A stretch of 18,679 bases of DNA. It comes from an uncultured Lachnospiraceae bacterium (GTDB lineage: Bacteria; Bacillota; Clostridia; Lachnospirales; Lachnospiraceae). Shown piece by piece: positions 6,747 to 13,073 of this stretch. Position 1 is the first letter of the stretch. Every line of letters begins with the position of its first letter. The stretch lies in contig CADCQV010000181.1 of assembly GCA_902803625.1 (NCBI GenBank), positions 1 through 18,679 of the forward strand, in the 5' to 3' direction. Under the pieces are notes generated by a model that made no database searches, had not been told where the DNA came from, and saw only the letters and a list, made by a program, of their open reading frames with translations. The translations under genes were made by a program, and so were the position numbers.

Positions 6747-8546
6747 CTAAGCCCCCTGTCCCGTAATACGCAGGATCTCATAAACGGCCGCATCAATGGT
6801 GGTTACCGAGGGATCGATATCAAAGCCCCTGTCACGGAGGGCACGCATAAGGTAACATACCTCAGGGGCAGATAGTCCGATATTCTCCAGCTCCTTATTA
6901 CGCATAAAGATATGCTTCGGATCGCCGTCCATTATGATACGTCCCTTATCCATTACCAGTATCCGTTTTACGTAGTTGGCCACATCTTCCATGCTATGTG
7001 AAACCAGGATCACCGTGATCCCCCTATTCTCGTGAAGATCCCGCACAAGCTCAAGTATCTCGTCACGGCCCTTGGGATCCAGTCCGGCAGTGGGCTCATC
7101 CAGGATAAGGATATCCGGCTTCATGGCAAGTACTCCCGCTATCGCCACCTTCCTCTTCTGTCCTCCGGAAAGCTCAAAGGGGGAGCTGAAATAGTACTCT
7201 TCAGGGAGATGCACGCTCCTCAAAGCCTCATATGCCGAGAGCTCCGTCTGTTTAGCATCCATACCCACATTTTTCGGTCCGAAGCAAACATCCTTGAATA
7301 CCGTTTCCTCAAAAAGCTGATGCTCCGGATACTGAAATACCAGCCCCACATGAGATCTCAGATTTATCTTCCTGTACTTTTTGTCAGAGATGTCCTCTCC
7401 CCTGAAATAAACCTGCCCGGAGGTAGGCTTCAATAGTCCGTTCAGGTGCTGTACAAAGGTAGACTTTCCGGAGCCCGTATGACCAATGAGTCCGATGAAT
7501 TCACCCTTACCGATCTGGACGGATACGTTGTCAAGAGCACGTATCTCATTTCCCGAGCCCTTTTCATAGGTGTAGGTCACTTTGTCAAGAATAAGAGATT
7601 CCCTGGGGTCTCTCTCTATCAGCCCCGGTTTTGTGTAATCAGACGCCTCCTTCGGCTCCTTTACAGACTCCAGGCTTCCTCCGTAAAACCTGCCGCCTAC
7701 ATATTTTACAAGCTCCTGGACAAACTCCTCTCTCCTTAATATACCCTCCGGAAGCTGAAAGCCGGCCTTATTTAGCTCGTGGGACAGTATGGTGCTCTGG
7801 GGCACATCGAGCCTGAGCTCCCGGAGTCTGTCCACCTCTGAAAAGATCTCCCTTGGAGTTCCCTGCATAGCGACCCGCCCCTTGTCCATCACATAGACCC
7901 GGTCTGCATATATCACCTCTTCCATATAGTGGGTGATAAGGATTATGGTGATCTTTTCCACATCATTTAAGGCACGGACCTGACGGATGACTTCTTTTCT
8001 TCCCATCGGATCAAGCATGGCTGTGGGTTCATCCATTATAATACACTTAGGATGCATCGCCATCACACCGGCGATCGCAACCCTCTGCTTCTGTCCTCCG
8101 GACAGCTTATTCGGTGAATGCTTCCTGTAGGCATACATACCCACTGCCTTCAGGGCCTCATTCACCCTCTCCCATATCTCTTTGGTGGGAATACCCATAT
8201 TCTCCGGTCCGAAGCCTACATCCTCCTCCACCACATTTCCTATTATCTGGTTATCGGGGTTCTGGAAGATCATCCCTGCTTCCTGACGGATATCCCAGAG
8301 GTTCTCTGTCTTCCTCGTATCCTTTCCGTCAACGATAACCATCCCCTCCCCGGGATAGAGGATCGCATTAATATGCTTTGCAAAGGTGGATTTTCCGGAC
8401 CCGTTCCCTCCGAGTACCGCGATGAATTCACCCCTTTTTATACTGAGGCTCACCCCGTCAAGAGCGCGGATAAAGCCCTCGGCATTACCCTCTTCATCTC
8501 TTTTTACATATTCAAATGTGACGTTTTTTGCTTCGACTATTCCCAT
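6747..8546 (-). CDS. Fused ECF transporter ATPase (EcfA1-EcfA2 in one chain)
   Basis: One 599-residue frame carries two complete ABC ATPase domains, where ECF modules usually have two separate proteins of about 280 residues. Domain 1 has Walker A GGNGSGKST (46-54), Q-loop Gln95, LSGGQ 148-152, Walker B with Asp172/Glu173 and switch His206. Domain 2 has Walker A GHTGSGKST (355-363), Gln405, LSGGQ 459-463, Asp483/Glu484 and His517. The order (EcfA1-like then EcfA2-like) matches the usual gene order, so this is an in-frame fusion joined by a linker at about 285-317. The linker has no Met codon for a separate start, but its DNA holds AAGGAGG at 7646-7652, possibly a relic of a lost start site. 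ATG 8546 aligns with the family start but has no Shine-Dalgarno; a hairpin lies just upstream. It powers EcfT plus S components. Confidence 0.93.
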   Translation of the reverse strand: MGIVEAKNVTFEYVKRDEEGNAEGFIRALDGVSLSIKRGEFIAVLGGNGSGKSTFAKHINAILYPGEGMVIVDGKDTRKTENLWDIRQEAGMIFQNPDNQIIGNVVEEDVGFGPENMGIPTKEIWERVNEALKAVGMYAYRKHSPNKLSGGQKQRVAIAGVMAMHPKCIIMDEPTAMLDPMGRKEVIRQVRALNDVEKITIILITHYMEEVIYADRVYVMDKGRVAMQGTPREIFSEVDRLRELRLDVPQSTILSHELNKAGFQLPEGILRREEFVQELVKYVGGRFYGGSLESVKEPKEASDYTKPGLIERDPRESLILDKVTYTYEKGSGNEIRALDNVSVQIGKGEFIGLIGHTGSGKSTFVQHLNGLLKPTSGQVYFRGEDISDKKYRKINLRSHVGLVFQYPEHQLFEETVFKDVCFGPKNVGMDAKQTELSAYEALRSVHLPEEYYFSSPFELSGGQKRKVAIAGVLAMKPDILILDEPTAGLDPKGRDEILELVRDLHENRGITVILVSHSMEDVANYVKRILVMDKGRIIMDGDPKHIFMRNKELENIGLSAPEVCYLMRALRDRGFDIDPSVTTIDAAVYEILRITGQGA

Positions 8547-8556
8547 GATAAGAACA

Positions 8557-8586
8557 AAGGGAGAGCGTGATAAACACCTCTCCCTT
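8557..8586 (-). terminator. Stem-loop after rplQ, possible terminator or attenuator
   Basis: In the RNA sense AAGGGAGAG plus GTG pairs with CAC plus CTCTCCCTT: 12 pairs with one bulged base and a 5-base loop. It is followed by TGTTCTTATC, which is only moderately U-rich. It lies in the 66-base gap between rplQ and the ECF ATPase gene and ends 10 bases before that gene's ATG. It is either a leaky terminator closing the ribosomal operon or an mRNA structure controlling ECF expression. Confidence 0.5.
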
Positions 8587-8612
8587 GATAAACGATTAAA
8601 CTGTTCAACAAA

Positions 8613-9212
8613 TCAGACAAGCTCAAGGAGAACTTCCATTGCATTGTCACCCTTACGGAGACCGATCTTTACGATACGGGTATATCCACCCTTCCGGTCT
8701 GCATATTTCGGTGCAATCTCGTCAAAAAGCTTTGCGGGAAGATCAACCTCTTTTCTGTCCTTCTTCTTTCCCGTAGGATTCTCGGTCACGGGATAGAGAA
8801 CCTTCAGCATCTGACGACGCGCATGAAGCCTTGAAGGAAGATCCTTCTTTATCTCCTTATCAACGATGTTGTATTTTGTAACGGTGATACCGTTCTCAAT
8901 ATGGAGAAGCTTGCCGTTCTCGTCACGGATAGTCTCGGAAAGCACCTTTTCGCGGTCGTTCCTGTCAACTATCTGCTTAACCCTGTGTCCGTCCTTGTCA
9001 CGTACAGGCTCCTTTGCCTTGATGGTCACCTTTTCAAAGTTATCCTTTTCCTTTATGGCAAGGGTGATGATCTTCTCAGCTATCCTCTGAACCTCTTCTG
9101 CCTTTGCTGCAGTGGTGCGGATCTTTCCGTTAAGGATAAGAGCAGTCACCTGGTTACGGAGAAGTGCCTTTCTCTGTGATGCCGTGCGTCCTAATTTTCT
9201 GTACTTTGCCAT
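8613..9212 (-). CDS. rplQ: Large-subunit ribosomal protein L17 (bL17), extended form
   Basis: This 50S protein sits near the exit tunnel. The N-terminal core [20 protein letters not shown] and later [16 protein letters not shown] are clear L17 signatures. [24 protein letters not shown] is the usual C-terminus. At 199 residues it is much longer than the 115-130 of most bacteria. The extra length is a charged insertion at about 58-125 ([19 protein letters not shown] through [12 protein letters not shown]) and a second at about 145-165. Related insertions occur in Lachnospiraceae L17 as I recall, though usually shorter. AAGGAGG lies six bases before ATG 9212. It is the last ribosomal gene of the operon. 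Confidence 0.95.
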   Translation of the reverse strand: MAKYRKLGRTASQRKALLRNQVTALILNGKIRTTAAKAEEVQRIAEKIITLAIKEKDNFEKVTIKAKEPVRDKDGHRVKQIVDRNDREKVLSETIRDENGKLLHIENGITVTKYNIVDKEIKKDLPSRLHARRQMLKVLYPVTENPTGKKKDRKEVDLPAKLFDEIAPKYADRKGGYTRIVKIGLRKGDNAMEVLLELV

Positions 9213-9229
9213 TTTTACCTCCTTTTGGC

Positions 9230-9307
9230 TTAAGGATCTCTGCGCTCTTCGTCTTACGGGATCCCTTAATCAGAGTGCCGGAACGAACCCTTCGGATTTA
9301 CCGTTCC
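9230..9307 (-). other. Two stem-loops in the rpoA-rplQ spacer
   Basis: The 107-base spacer between rpoA and rplQ can form two hairpins. In the RNA sense GGAACG (9307-9302) pairs with CGTTCC (9285-9280), enclosing AATCC/GGGTT (with one wobble pair) and a GAA triloop. Next TTAAGG-ATC (9269-9260) pairs with GAT-CCTTAA (9238-9230) with one bulged G. Neither has a U-tract, so they are not terminators. They may be processing or regulatory structures. The rplQ Shine-Dalgarno lies just after the second. Confidence 0.45.
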
Positions 9308-9319
9308 TGCATTAATACT

Positions 9320-10285
9320 TTACTCTGTTATGTCGCCCTCATTAAGCTTTAAACCAAGCTCATTTAACTTTGCGAGGACTTCTTCAAGAGACTTGCGTCC
9401 CAGATTTCGAACCTTCATCATATCTTCCGGAGTTCTGTCAATAAGCTCTGCAACCGTATTGATACCCGCTCTCTTTAAGCAGTTATATGAACGTACCGAA
9501 AGCTCCAGCTCATCAATATTCATCTCCAGTACCTTCTTTGTCTCGGTGCTGGGAGGCTCTACCATAACATCAGTGGTTCCCGCAACATCGGAAAGATTGA
9601 TGAAGAGGGACAGATGCTCGGAAAGAACCTTTGCTGCGAGTGATACCGCTTCCTGAGGGGTAAGGGTGCCGTCCGTAAATACATCCAGTGTCAGCTTATC
9701 AAAGTCGGTCTGCTGACCTACACGGGTATTCTCAACATTTAAGTTCACCCTTTCCACAGGTGTATAAATGGAATCAACCGCGATCACTCCGATAGGAAGA
9801 TCCTCACCCTTGTTCTTGTCGGAGCTTACATAGCCCCTTCCCTTGGTGATGGTAAGCTCCATATAGAGCTTGCTTCCCTTGCCGCCGCTTACCGTGGCGA
9901 TGTGCTGATCCTTGTTGATTATCTCTATGTCCTGATCTACCTGGATATCGGCAGCTGTTACTTCGCCCTCTCCCTCAAACTCGATATATGCGGTCTTCAC
10001 TTCATCAGTCGAGCTGTTGTTTTTGATAGAAAGATTCTTAATATTAAGAATGATCTCGGTTACATCCTCCTTTACCCCGGGAATGGATGTAAACTCGTGG
10101 AGAATACCGTCGATCTTTACCCTGCTGACTGCAGCACCGGGAAGGGACGAAAGCATGATCCTGCGTAGTGAATTTCCAAGGGTAACGCCATAACCGCGCT
10201 CAAGAGGCTCTACTACAAATTTGCCGTACTTGCCGTCACTTGACAGATCCAGTATATCTATCTTCGGCTTTTCGAATTCTAACAA
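9320..10285 (-). CDS. rpoA: RNA polymerase alpha subunit
   Basis: This is the 321-residue alpha subunit, which dimerises to nucleate RNA polymerase assembly and binds UP elements and activators. The N-terminal domain carries [20 protein letters not shown] and [16 protein letters not shown]. The C-terminal domain carries [16 protein letters not shown] and [15 protein letters not shown], which include the DNA-contacting Arg/Asn. I chose a TTG start at 10285. GAAGGAGG (10300-10293) is 7 bases upstream, and the residues from there ([11 protein letters not shown]) align with the usual start MFEFEKP. The frame stays open to a GTG at 10327, but that has no ribosome site and would translate the Shine-Dalgarno as Glu-Gly-Gly. 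It lies between rpsD and rplQ, as is standard in Firmicutes. Confidence 0.96.
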   Translation of the reverse strand: MLEFEKPKIDILDLSSDGKYGKFVVEPLERGYGVTLGNSLRRIMLSSLPGAAVSRVKIDGILHEFTSIPGVKEDVTEIILNIKNLSIKNNSSTDEVKTAYIEFEGEGEVTAADIQVDQDIEIINKDQHIATVSGGKGSKLYMELTITKGRGYVSSDKNKGEDLPIGVIAVDSIYTPVERVNLNVENTRVGQQTDFDKLTLDVFTDGTLTPQEAVSLAAKVLSEHLSLFINLSDVAGTTDVMVEPPSTETKKVLEMNIDELELSVRSYNCLKRAGINTVAELIDRTPEDMMKVRNLGRKSLEEVLAKLNELGLKLNEGDITE

Positions 10286-10292
10286 ACAGATA

Positions 10293-10300
10293 CCTCCTTC
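10293..10300 (-). promoter_or_regulatory. Ribosome binding site fixing the TTG start of rpoA
   Basis: GAAGGAGG on the minus strand is 7 bases before TTG at 10285. No ATG or GTG lies at a usable distance, so this site decides the start codon. Confidence 0.85.
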
Positions 10301-10326
10301 TGTTTCTGGAATGACAACCTGCGCCA

Positions 10327-10343
10327 CTTACGGAAACCGTAAG
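10327..10343 (-). other. Perfect 7-bp hairpin in the rpsD-rpoA spacer
   Basis: CTTACGG and CCGTAAG flank a 3-base loop. It sits in the 85-base gap after rpsD. No U-tract follows, so it is not a terminator. Since S4 represses its own operon in several bacteria, a regulatory role is conceivable but is not shown by the sequence. Confidence 0.5.
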
Positions 10344-10370
10344 CGGCTGTTCTGAATGGTTGAAATTGAT

Positions 10371-10964
10371 TTACTTAGAATAGAGCTCGACGATAGCCAG
10401 CTCGTCTACGGGAACATCTATCTGATCCCTTGACGGAAGCTCACTAACGGTACCCTTAAAGTTCTCGGGTTCTGCCGTAAGCCAGGCAGGAACCGCTCTG
10501 TCAGCCGTGTAATCGAGGATATCCTTGATGTGCTGTGAGGATCTGGCCTTCTCCCTGATCTCCACTACATCACCGGGCTTTACAGAATATGAAGGAATAT
10601 TTATTGTCCTTCCGTTAACGGAAAATGCCTTGTGATCCACCATCTGACGTGCCTCACGCCTTGTACGCGCAAAGCCCAGACGGAATACTACATTGTCAAG
10701 TCTCTGTTCGAGAAGAACGAGAAGATTCTCACCGGTCATTCCCTTCATGCGGTCAGCCTTCTTATAATAATTCCTGAAAGGCTTCTCCAAAACGCCGTAT
10801 ATGAATTTTGCCTTCTGCTTTTCGCGAAGCTGAAGTCCGTACTCACTTACCTTCCTGCTGGAACGGATAAGCTGTCTTGTTGATTTCTTGCTGTATCCCA
10901 AATATGCAGGCTCAAGACCAAGAGATCTGCATCTTTTAAGAACAGGTACTCTATTAACTGCCAT
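10371..10964 (-). CDS. rpsD: Small-subunit ribosomal protein S4 (uS4), zinc-free type
   Basis: This 197-residue protein nucleates 30S assembly by binding the 5' domain of 16S rRNA. It begins [19 protein letters not shown]. It carries [23 protein letters not shown] and the S4 RNA-binding domain with [23 protein letters not shown] and [13 protein letters not shown]. Only one cysteine is present in the N-terminal region, so this is the C-minus form without a zinc site, shorter than the 200-208 of others. I chose ATG 10964, four bases after the rpsK stop, with GGAGAG upstream inside the rpsK end. The frame upstream overlaps rpsK and shows no homology. Confidence 0.96.
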   Translation of the reverse strand: MAVNRVPVLKRCRSLGLEPAYLGYSKKSTRQLIRSSRKVSEYGLQLREKQKAKFIYGVLEKPFRNYYKKADRMKGMTGENLLVLLEQRLDNVVFRLGFARTRREARQMVDHKAFSVNGRTINIPSYSVKPGDVVEIREKARSSQHIKDILDYTADRAVPAWLTAEPENFKGTVSELPSRDQIDVPVDELAIVELYSK

Positions 10965-10968
10965 ATGC

Positions 10969-11370
10969 TTACACTCTCCTTCTCTTCGGCGGGCGGCATC
11001 CATTGTGCGGCACCGGAGTAACATCCTTAATACTTGTGATCTGAAGACCTGCTGCTGATAAAGCGCGGATAGCTGCTTCTCTTCCCGAGCCCGGTCCCTT
11101 GACCATTACGTCTACTGATTTAAGTCCATGTACGAGAGCTGCCTTGGTAGCTGTCTCTGCTGCTACCTGAGCTGCATACGGAGTAGATTTCCTTGAACCT
11201 CTAAAACCAAGACCACCGGCACTTGCCCAAGCGAGGGCATTTCCTTCAGAATCAGTCAGAGTAACAATAGTGTTGTTGAAAGATGACTGAATATGTGCCT
11301 GTCCGTGTTCAACGTTTTTCTTAACGCGCCTCTTTGTAGATTTCTTCGCGCCAGATTGCTGTTTAGCCAT
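10969..11370 (-). CDS. rpsK: Small-subunit ribosomal protein S11 (uS11)
   Basis: This 133-residue protein of the 30S platform interacts with mRNA near the Shine-Dalgarno helix. The N-terminus is basic ([15 protein letters not shown]). [16 protein letters not shown] and [15 protein letters not shown] are family signatures. The C-terminus [12 protein letters not shown] is intact. The ATG at 11370 has only a weak AGTAGG upstream. The 66-base spacer from rpsM shows no strong hairpin or promoter. Confidence 0.97.
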   Translation of the reverse strand: MAKQQSGAKKSTKRRVKKNVEHGQAHIQSSFNNTIVTLTDSEGNALAWASAGGLGFRGSRKSTPYAAQVAAETATKAALVHGLKSVDVMVKGPGSGREAAIRALSAAGLQITSIKDVTPVPHNGCRPPKRRRV

Positions 11371-11436
11371 TTAAAACTAACCTACTTTCTCTTATTCCTT
11401 GTTAATGTGGTACATAATACTGCCAACCGGGAAGAA

Positions 11437-11805
11437 TTACTTCTTCTTATTGGCAACTGTTCTTCTGGGACCTTTACAAGTCCTGGCATTTGTCTTTGTC
11501 TTCTGTCCACGGCATGGAAGGGCCTTTCTGTGACGAACGCCTCTGTAGCATCCGATCTCCGTAAGTCTCTTGATGTCCATGGCTACCTGACGACGAAGAT
11601 CACCTTCGATGGTATACTCTTTTTCCAGAATATCACGGATCTTTGCTACTTCGTCTTCCTTAAGATCCCTGACTCTGGTGTCAGGATTGACGCCTGCCTT
11701 TGAAAGAATCTCATTCGAGCTGGCTCTGCCTATGCCATAAATATAGGTAAGACCGATCTCAACTCTCTTCTCTCTAGGTAAATCAACACCAGCGATACGA
11801 GCCAT
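11437..11805 (-). CDS. rpsM: Small-subunit ribosomal protein S13 (uS13)
   Basis: This 122-residue protein of the 30S head contacts the P-site tRNA and forms an intersubunit bridge. It starts [19 protein letters not shown], has the helix-hairpin-helix [14 protein letters not shown], and carries [16 protein letters not shown] with a basic tail ending VANKKK. I chose ATG 11805 by family alignment. GGAGG is 12 bases upstream, rather far, while a GTG at 11814 is too close to it. A TATAAT box at 11831-11836 suggests a minor internal promoter. Confidence 0.96.
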   Translation of the reverse strand: MARIAGVDLPREKRVEIGLTYIYGIGRASSNEILSKAGVNPDTRVRDLKEDEVAKIRDILEKEYTIEGDLRRQVAMDIKRLTEIGCYRGVRHRKALPCRGQKTKTNARTCKGPRRTVANKKK

Positions 11806-11830
11806 TGTGAGCACAAACCTCCTTTTTTAA

Positions 11831-11858
11831 ATTATAGTACGCAAATTTTATGAATCAC
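11831..11858 (-). promoter_or_regulatory. Weak internal promoter candidate before rpsM
   Basis: On the minus strand TATAAT (11836-11831) lies 16 bases after GTGATT (11858-11853). The -10 is perfect but the -35 matches only three of six bases. It lies in the 79-base rpmJ-rpsM spacer. Confidence 0.35.
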
Positions 11859-11884
11859 GATCCCCCGGAACAAAACCGGTGGCT

Positions 11885-11998
11885 TTATCCCTGAACCTGC
11901 TTATGCTTGGGGTTCTCGCAGATTATTCTTATCTTTCCTTTTCTCTTGATAACCTTGCACTTTTCGCACATAGGTTTTACCGAAGACCTGACCTTCAT
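11885..11998 (-). CDS. rpmJ: Large-subunit ribosomal protein L36 (bL36), zinc type
   Basis: This 37-residue protein is the smallest of the 50S subunit. [20 protein letters not shown] and the remainder show the zinc ligands Cys11, Cys14, Cys27 and His32, so it is the C-plus form. I chose ATG 11998, with AAGGAG 10 bases upstream (12014-12009). A longer open frame upstream to 12115 lies across a promoter and two hairpins and does not look coding. The gene has its own promoter candidate (12090-12119) and a structured leader that resembles the rplO leader. Confidence 0.95.
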   Translation of the reverse strand: MKVRSSVKPMCEKCKVIKRKGKIRIICENPKHKQVQG

Positions 11999-12068
11999 TT
12001 CGATGCCGCTCCTTCCTTTTTCTGTAAACACCGCTATATAAGCGGCTCTGACACATCCTCTGATGCGT
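11999..12068 (-). promoter_or_regulatory. Structured leader of rpmJ, sharing a motif with the rplO leader
   Basis: In the RNA sense P1 is ACGCATC-AGAG-GATGTGT (12068-12051, one wobble pair). P2 is GCCGCT-TATAT-AGCGGT (12046-12030). A 13-base linker is followed by GGAAGGAGCGGCATCGA and ATG. The 5' arm of P2 (GCCGCT) is also a perfect complement of AGCGGC (12010-12005), which includes the last two bases of the Shine-Dalgarno AAGGAG. The leader could therefore switch between P2 and an SD-occluding pairing. The same layout precedes rplO. Confidence 0.55.
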
Positions 12069-12089
12069 TTCTTGCGAAAGCCGAATGGT

Positions 12090-12119
12090 ATTATATCACT
12101 ATAATGTCTTACCATGCAA
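12090..12119 (-). promoter_or_regulatory. Internal promoter between infA and rpmJ
   Basis: On the minus strand the -35 is TTGCAT (12119-12114) and the -10 is TATAAT (12095-12090), with an 18-base spacer. TGA directly before the -10 gives the extended TGn motif. It begins 20 bases after the infA stop and would start transcripts near 12083, just before the rpmJ leader hairpins. It would serve rpmJ, rpsM, rpsK, rpsD, rpoA and rplQ. Confidence 0.65.
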
Positions 12120-12138
12120 GAAGTTTTTCAAGGAGAAC

Positions 12139-12357
12139 CTATTTATCCCTCCAGATGATCCTACCCTTTGAAAGGTCATAGGGAGACATCTCTATGGTAA
12201 CCTTATCACCGGGAAGGATACGGATGAAGTTCATCCTGAGCTTGCCACTTATATGGGCAAGTACCTGGTGTCCGTTCTCCAGCTCCACCTGGAACATCGC
12301 ATTGGGGAGCTTTTCCACTACTTTTCCTTCAATTTCAATTACATCTGCTTTCGACAT
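12139..12357 (-). CDS. infA: Translation initiation factor IF-1
   Basis: This 72-residue S1/OB-fold protein binds the 30S A site and helps IF2 and IF3 in initiation. [20 protein letters not shown] and [20 protein letters not shown] with the ending KGRIIWRDK are diagnostic and full length. GAGG lies close upstream of ATG 12357. It starts only 22 bases after adk, so map, which usually lies between these two genes in Firmicutes, is not here. Confidence 0.97.
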   Translation of the reverse strand: MSKADVIEIEGKVVEKLPNAMFQVELENGHQVLAHISGKLRMNFIRILPGDKVTIEMSPYDLSKGRIIWRDK

Positions 12358-12379
12358 ATTTCCTCGTACTTAAATCCGG

Positions 12380-13018
12380 TTACAGTATTTCAACTATAGC
12401 CTCAAAAACTTCATCGGGCTCTTTCGTTCCGTCGACCGTATGGAGTACACCGGCCTTTGTGTAATAATCGATCAGAGGCTGGGTCTGCTCATGGTACACT
12501 CCGAGACGTTTTTTTACCGTTTCGGGCTTGTCATCGTCACGGAGGACAAGCTCGGATCCGCATTTATCACAGATACCGTCCTTTGCCGGCTTCAGATACT
12601 CCAGATGATATGTGGCTCCGCATTTCAGACACGCACGTCTTCCTGCCATTCTGTTTATGATGTTCTCGTCGGGAACGTCCACATCTATGGCAAAGTCGAC
12701 CTTCTCACCGAGCTTTTCCAGCTCGCCAGTCAGAACCTCTGCCTGTGGTATCGTCCTCGGGAAGCCATCCAGAACATAACCGTTCTTACAATCTGCATCC
12801 GCAACTCTGTCGAGAAGTATCCTCACCGTGAGCTCGTCGGGAACAAGCTGTCCCTCATCCATGTATTTCTTCGCTTCTTTTCCAAGCTCCGTTCCGTTTT
12901 TGATATTTGCACGGAATATATCTCCGGTTGAGATGTGGGGAATGCCGTACTTTTCGGCTATCCTCTTTGCCTGTGTTCCTTTCCCGGCTCCGGGAGCTCC
13001 CAGCATGATTATCTTCAT
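12380..13018 (-). CDS. adk: Adenylate kinase
   Basis: This 212-residue cytosolic enzyme interconverts ATP plus AMP and two ADP. The P-loop is GAPGAGKGT (7-15), the AMP-binding part has STGDIFR, and DGFPRT is at 84-89. The LID domain carries four cysteines (130, 133, 150, 153), the structural zinc site common in Gram-positive enzymes. A purine-rich GGAAGGAAA precedes ATG 13018. It follows secY with a 55-base gap containing a copy of the short repeat found at the end of truA. Confidence 0.97.
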   Translation of the reverse strand: MKIIMLGAPGAGKGTQAKRIAEKYGIPHISTGDIFRANIKNGTELGKEAKKYMDEGQLVPDELTVRILLDRVADADCKNGYVLDGFPRTIPQAEVLTGELEKLGEKVDFAIDVDVPDENIINRMAGRRACLKCGATYHLEYLKPAKDGICDKCGSELVLRDDDKPETVKKRLGVYHEQTQPLIDYYTKAGVLHTVDGTKEPDEVFEAIVEIL

Positions 13019-13040
13019 AATGTATTTCCTTCCTTTCAGA

Positions 13041-13070
13041 AAGATCCTTCGCTACGCTCAGGACAGCAAT
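13041..13070. repeat. Short imperfect palindromic repeat, copy B (secY-adk spacer)
   Basis: It matches 5192-5221 at 27 of 30 bases in the same orientation. The core on the plus strand is ATCCTTCGCTACGCTCAGGA. In RNA it can form TCCT/AGGA with tandem G-A mismatches and a short GC/GC pair. It fills most of the 55-base secY-adk gap. Confidence 0.7.
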
Positions 13071-13073
13071 AAA

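Noticed and set aside
7560..7700. Artefactual join of two ATPase genes by a sequencing error
   Set aside because: The frame is continuous and the linker is coherent. A single missing base would shift frame and destroy one domain; only a lost stop plus lost start would explain it, which is a real fusion.
12000..12115. N-terminal extension of rpmJ up to 12115
   Set aside because: The region contains a promoter and two hairpins, and L36 proteins begin at MKVRSSVK; the extension has no homology that I recognise.
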